Notes under the pieces: generated by a model | The model's input: the letters and a program-made list of their open reading frames with translations, nothing else | What the model was told of the DNA's origin: nothing | Database searches by the model: none | Made by a program: the position numbers and the translations under genes | Source: Anticarsia gemmatalis | Lineage: Eukaryota > Arthropoda > Insecta > Lepidoptera > Erebidae | Assembly: GCF_050436995.1 (NCBI RefSeq) | Contig: NC_134765.1 | Coordinates: 7,467,501 to 7,531,500, forward strand | Reading direction: 5' to 3' | DNA: 64,000 nucleotides | Part shown: positions 59,631 to 64,000 of the stretch, piece by piece | Layout: the number at the start of each line of letters is the position of its first letter | Numbering within the stretch: position 1 is the stretch's first letter

Positions 59631-60994
59631 GAAAAATTTGTATTTTTTTTTGTGATGAATTTTTAGAACCTGGTTCAAATTTTTTTTTTTGAGGTTTGGA
59701 ACTGAAGGTTTTAGCTACTGTTAGGTTAATTTTAACGGATAAATAAAAGTGTCTCCTTTTCAAAAAGTAAGTTATCTGTGTTAGTTTATTTGACTTTGGA
59801 TAAAATTTTAGTGAAAAATCTCAAGAAAAGTGAACGTTATTCAGTATCAAAGTGGTCAGTAATATTTTATAGTATTAAAAATTGCTTTTATTTCATATTT
59901 GGCATTCCCACCTATATCATTCTCAGCCTTATTTTGATGTAAGTAGTGGTGCTAAACGTAACTTAAGTCTTATCCAGTTTTCTTGTGAGGCCTAACGCCA
60001 ATAAAGAAACGTACATGAACTAAGTCGTAACGAAATTATATCTTTATTTTAATCCTATTTTATCTAGTTCAGAATAGATTTTAAACTATTCATAATCTTA
60101 GGAAATAATCTTGTACTAGTACTATGTATATTAATAGTCCTCGATTTTGGAGAGGCAGTGAAAATTTAGGTTTTAAATTAGTTTTGTGGCGTTAGGTCTC
60201 ACAAAAATGTTGAAATCTATTGAATCTCTTAAGCCTCTAGGTGTCTTTCGTTGAAAACTATTAAAAGAATGGAATTTTGGCGAAATATGTACAGATTGTG
60301 AGAGACAATTATCATGATTTTTACGAATTCATATAAAATATATGAAGAAAATAAGGACACGACAAAAAATCGTCAAAACACATTACGTTTTTTATTATTA
60401 AGAGGCCTTACCATAACGTAAGTCTATTTAGTAGTTTTAAAATGTTCATATATTGTAATATTATTATTTAATAATCAGTTAATTAGCAATAAATATTGTA
60501 TCGGAATGTTAGAATTTAAATTTGAATATTTTTGTATTTTGGCTTCCGTAGGACTTGCAATGTTTTAAAGCTGTTGCTTCATTTGCGGCCGTCTTGCCTC
60601 GCATCAAGTAAAATACTTTGTCAAGGCATTCGCTCCTTTCTAGGCAGTCTAATGTGACACCAGCTTTATAATAAAAAATGTGCTAAAGAATTTGAACTTT
60701 ATGCTCTCGCAATAAGAGTCAAATATGATTGCATTGGTATACTTTCCCAATACGACACTGTATATTTCTTGTTATTAGTGATAACGATGAGTTTACCTTG
60801 ACTTGATAAAATTAAATTTTATATGTAATGAAAGAAACGTTGTTTTATTTATGGATACCCTCTAGAGTTCTTTAAAATTACCAACAGGTGTAGTTTAAGA
60901 TCGCATAAAAATGTAAAAAAAGCGTGGCAGAATTAACAATAGACCTTCTAGAGCCTTACACATTGCGCTAGAATTTAAACCAAAATATTTTTGA
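59626..60994. other. pyd 3' flank, no further gene
   Basis: AT-rich. 59981-60000 and 60187-60206 form an inverted pair (cttgtgaggcctaacgcca and its near complement) that could bound a 226-bp MITE. No coding region is supported. Confidence 0.45.
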
Positions 60995-61244
60995 CTAGCT
61001 GACCCGCGCAACTTCGCTTGCGTCACATAAGAGAGAATGGGTCAAAATTTTCCCCGTTTCCGAAACATTTTTTACTGGGACTCTGCTCCTATTGGTAGTA
61101 GCGTGATGATATATAGCCTATAACCTTCCTCGATAAATGGGCTATCTAACACTGAAAGAATTTTTCAAATCAGACCAGTAGTTCCTGAGATTAGCGCGTT
61201 CAAACAAACAAACAAACTCTTCAGCTTTATAATATTAGTATAGA
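60995..61244 (-). mobile_element. Helitron-like element, family 1
   Basis: CTAG at 60995 and TATAGA at its right end, complement of family 1, hairpin intact. Flanked by A and T. Confidence 0.8.
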
Positions 61245-62034
61245 TAGTAAAAACATTACAGCATGTTTTTGAATAAAAACGTACCGACCCTACTTAAGGC
61301 AACATAGGACACTAAAAAACGATAAAAAGTTTCTTTCCAGAAAAAGTGCAAAGTTACATACATGAGATTAACGATAGGTCCCAAACTAGGCTAGGCCCGT
61401 ATCTTGGGCACCTGTACACAAGTTAACTGACAAAATAAAAATCATTATCACAAGTATGTTATGGTAACTTAAGAATTAACAAATAAAACTACATTATCAT
61501 AATCGCATTAAAAAGAAAAAAGCCTAGGAATCTATAGGAAATCACGCTAAAAAATCAATTCCCATTCCGTCACATATTTCATGATTGACAAACAAACGCT
61601 CTGAATTGTCTAGTTATGAATACGAGAATCACATTCGGTACGAAATAATAATTTTCTCACACATTCACTCGCGTCCGTATCGGCCGTGCAGTAATGTATT
61701 AGTATGTAGTAGTACTTGCAAATGTTTGGGCTCATTAAATTTGTGGCGCATAAAATGTTATGTGTAGAAAGATGAGCTTATTTTGCTAGAGATGACGTTA
61801 TTTTGGCGTCATACCTACCAATCTAATTTTTGACCTTTTTGTAAGTAGATATGTCTAATGATCATCACATAACACGATGATGATTTGTGTGGTTGTTTTG
61901 AAACAAAGCTGACAACTAGATACGGTAACCCGAGTGTATTTAGTCTCTCTACCAACTCTATATGATAGGACGAACTACATTAATTACTATTCAAATCAAT
62001 TTTACTGAGTGTTTAGTTGTCTACTACGTATAAA
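61245..62034. other. No feature seen
   Basis: AT-rich DNA without coding or repeat signal that I can support. Confidence 0.4.
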
Positions 62035-62288
62035 TCTATACTAATATTATAAAGCTGAAGAGTTTGTTTGTTTGTTTGAACGCGCTAATTTCAGGTACTA
62101 CTGATCCAATTTAAAAAGAATTCAGTGTTAGATAGTCCATTTATCGAGGAAGGCTATAGGCTATGTATCATGAATCATCACGCTACTACCAATAGGAGCA
62201 GTTTAGCAAAAAAAATGTTACAAAAACGGGGAAAATTTTGACCCATTCTATCTTATGTGACGCAAGCGAAGTTGCGCGGGTCAGCTAG
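62035..62288 (+). mobile_element. Helitron-like element, family 1
   Basis: TCTATACTAATATTATAAAG start, GGGTCAGCTAG end, hairpin present, A/T flanks. Confidence 0.8.
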
Positions 62289-63181
62289 TCTGTAATATAT
62301 ACAAAGTAAAGGTATATCTGCGTGTAAGTATGAGTGTGGAGCGCAATTTTAGCGTCAATTACGGCAAGTGTCAAGCGGTATCGGTCACATAATGCTCGCG
62401 CACACTGATGAGCTCGGTGACAAGATATCGCACGTTATCTACTGGCGAGAACAAAACACTTCACATTTACTTTATAATTAAGTACTTGCTTATTTATTTA
62501 ATAGTTCTTGGTCGCCTTATAGCAATACAGACGTGCAATATGACCTAAGCATGTAGGTACTTTATAAATCCATCGTTAATGTTTAACGAAAATTAAACTT
62601 GTGTCTTAAAATGAGAGGAATAGGATAGAAAATAGATAAACTTACCCTTGGTTCAGTGTGATCTTCGTATGCACATTATACAGTCCTCGGCACTCATCAG
62701 CGTTTCAGAACTGGCAAAATAATTATTTTTTTAAAGTTGAACAATTCTGAGCATCATTGTACTTGCTCTAATCCATGTTCAAAGCTTATTACTCCTTCAA
62801 ATGTAACTTTATGAGATCGTGTGGTTGCAACACTTTTGAAATCTGCGACATCGGTGCCTTTTCTATTAACATTACCTTTGGCCTTTATCACCATGCATTA
62901 GAGTACATTCTCGCTTGGACATTAGTTTAAGATGAATGAATATTGTATGACCCGACATAGAATCCTGGTGATCTCCTGTGAAAATAAACATGTCACAATT
63001 TTATCTTACAAATAAAATGTATGTTTATAATGGGAAATTTTATGTTGGAACTGCTAAGCAAATGACGATGTGATGAAATTATTTGACTGTATGTACAGTG
63101 ACTTGTTATAGGATAAATATGAGATATATGTTTTTAATCAAGTACGTATGAATTAATAAACAGATTAATTGTACCTAGTAA
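62289..63181. other. No feature seen
   Basis: AT-rich DNA; a GC-richer patch at 62330-62450 has no coding frame. Confidence 0.4.
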
Positions 63182-63457
63182 TCTATATACTAATATAATA
63201 ATACTAATATAATAAAGCTGAAGAGTTTGTTTGTTTGTTTGTTTGTTTGTTTGAACACGCTAATCTCAGGAACTACTGGACGGATTTGAAAAATTCTTTC
63301 AGTGTTAGATAGCCCATTTATCGAGGAAGGTTATAGGCTATATAACATCACGCTACGGTCATTAAGAGCGGAGTAGCAACGAAAAATGTTTCAATAACGG
63401 GGAAAATTTTGACCCATTCTCTTAGGTGACGCAAGCGAAGTTGCGCGGGTCAGCTAG
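63182..63457 (+). mobile_element. Helitron-like element, family 1
   Basis: Diverged start with a short internal duplication (actaatataata repeated) and an expanded GTTT tract; CTAG end and hairpin present. Confidence 0.75.
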
Positions 63458-63615
63458 TTGACGATAAAAGCTCTTTTGATTCAGAAAAACAAAAGATTCC
63501 CGCTCAATTTCTATGAACAAACAGACGCATGGGGATCCTTAGTTTACCTACTGCTATGAATCTCATTTGTAAAATCTGTAAACCACTTAAGTACCAATAG
63601 TGTAGGTAATCATCA

Positions 63616-63676
63616 TTGATAGCCGTGTCACTTGGTCAAATGTGCGGTACATTTGACCAAGTGACACGGCCATCAA
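63616..63676. repeat. Near-perfect palindrome, 28-bp arms, 5-nt loop
   Basis: Arms 63616-63643 and 63649-63676 with one mismatch around gcggt. Flanks (catcat/ccatcg) hint at slightly longer decay of the symmetry. Origin by template switching or a tiny foldback element. Confidence 0.8.
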
Positions 63677-64000
63677 ATACCATCGATATACCATAGTATG
63701 TAACCTCGCATTACGTAGAAAATTAAACACTAAGGTATACCGATCATGATTGAACATCTAGTATCGATGTCAATCAATTGGTCACTTGAGTGTCAAGTGT
63801 TAATGATTTTGATCGAGAACTTTATAACACTTTGATTATGTGCAACAAAAAAAGGTTAACTATACGTATGCATTTCGAGCGCAAGTAAAAGAGACGACCA
63901 AATTATTCAGGGATGAATACCTTGTGATCATAATAACGTATGTCTTTATGCCAGCGATGCTGGGCCCTTTCTTTTAACAATAGCACATATAGTTTGACAA

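Noticed and set aside
1..64000. CRISPR arrays, bacterial operons, riboswitches or phage genes
   Set aside because: None seen. The window is eukaryotic; the direct repeats present are LTRs, coding repeats or microsatellites.

Overview
The window looks like nuclear DNA of a lepidopteran insect. It is AT-rich, has intron-split genes with GT-AG borders, carries tRNA-derived SINEs and LINE tails of a type common in moths and butterflies, and holds many small elements with TC...CTAG ends and a subterminal hairpin (Helitron-like). No species is claimed.

The window is dominated by one gene on the + strand, the insect homologue of tight-junction protein ZO-1 (Drosophila polychaetoid, pyd; vertebrate TJP1). 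I could trace it from an initiator exon at 6011 to a stop at 59625. The model has 26 coding exons (6471 nt, 2156 aa) and every splice phase agrees. Domain order is PDZ1, PDZ2, PDZ3, SH3, GUK, a very long disordered low-complexity region, and a C-terminal ZU5 domain ending VDHF. A second in-frame initiator exon lies at 24442-24516, and an optional 896-nt exon lies at 46096-46991. The largest exon (55337-57960) holds a tandem 12-residue tyrosine repeat (consensus ESPYATRAEMIR) and a run of RRQxS-type sites.

Region by region: 1-2264 has no supported gene. 2265-3423 has two small minus-strand genes with weak mutual similarity. 5400-6079 is the first pyd promoter and exon, with a possible divergent minus-strand ORF. 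6080-34807 is the first pyd intron; it contains two complete same-strand genes, a PINX1-like G-patch protein (15870-17169) and an unrecognised 276-aa nuclear-looking protein (18149-18979), and also the second pyd promoter. 34808-59625 is the pyd body. 59626-64000 is repeat-rich and I see no gene in it.

Mobile DNA is abundant: a 2.5-kb foldback element with 834-bp inverted arms and a 9-bp target duplication (19216-21744); a compound palindromic element after PINX1 (17203-17691); a 1034-bp LTR miniature (TRIM) with nearly identical LTRs and a tRNA-Trp-type primer site inside a pyd intron (49438-50471); a polyadenylated retroelement ORF inside another intron (35200-36622); at least ten Helitron-like copies, two of which let the empty insertion site be read within this window; and five SINE-like elements. 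The pyd product is expected to scaffold cell-cell junctions, the PINX1-like product to act in the nucleolus and at telomeres.
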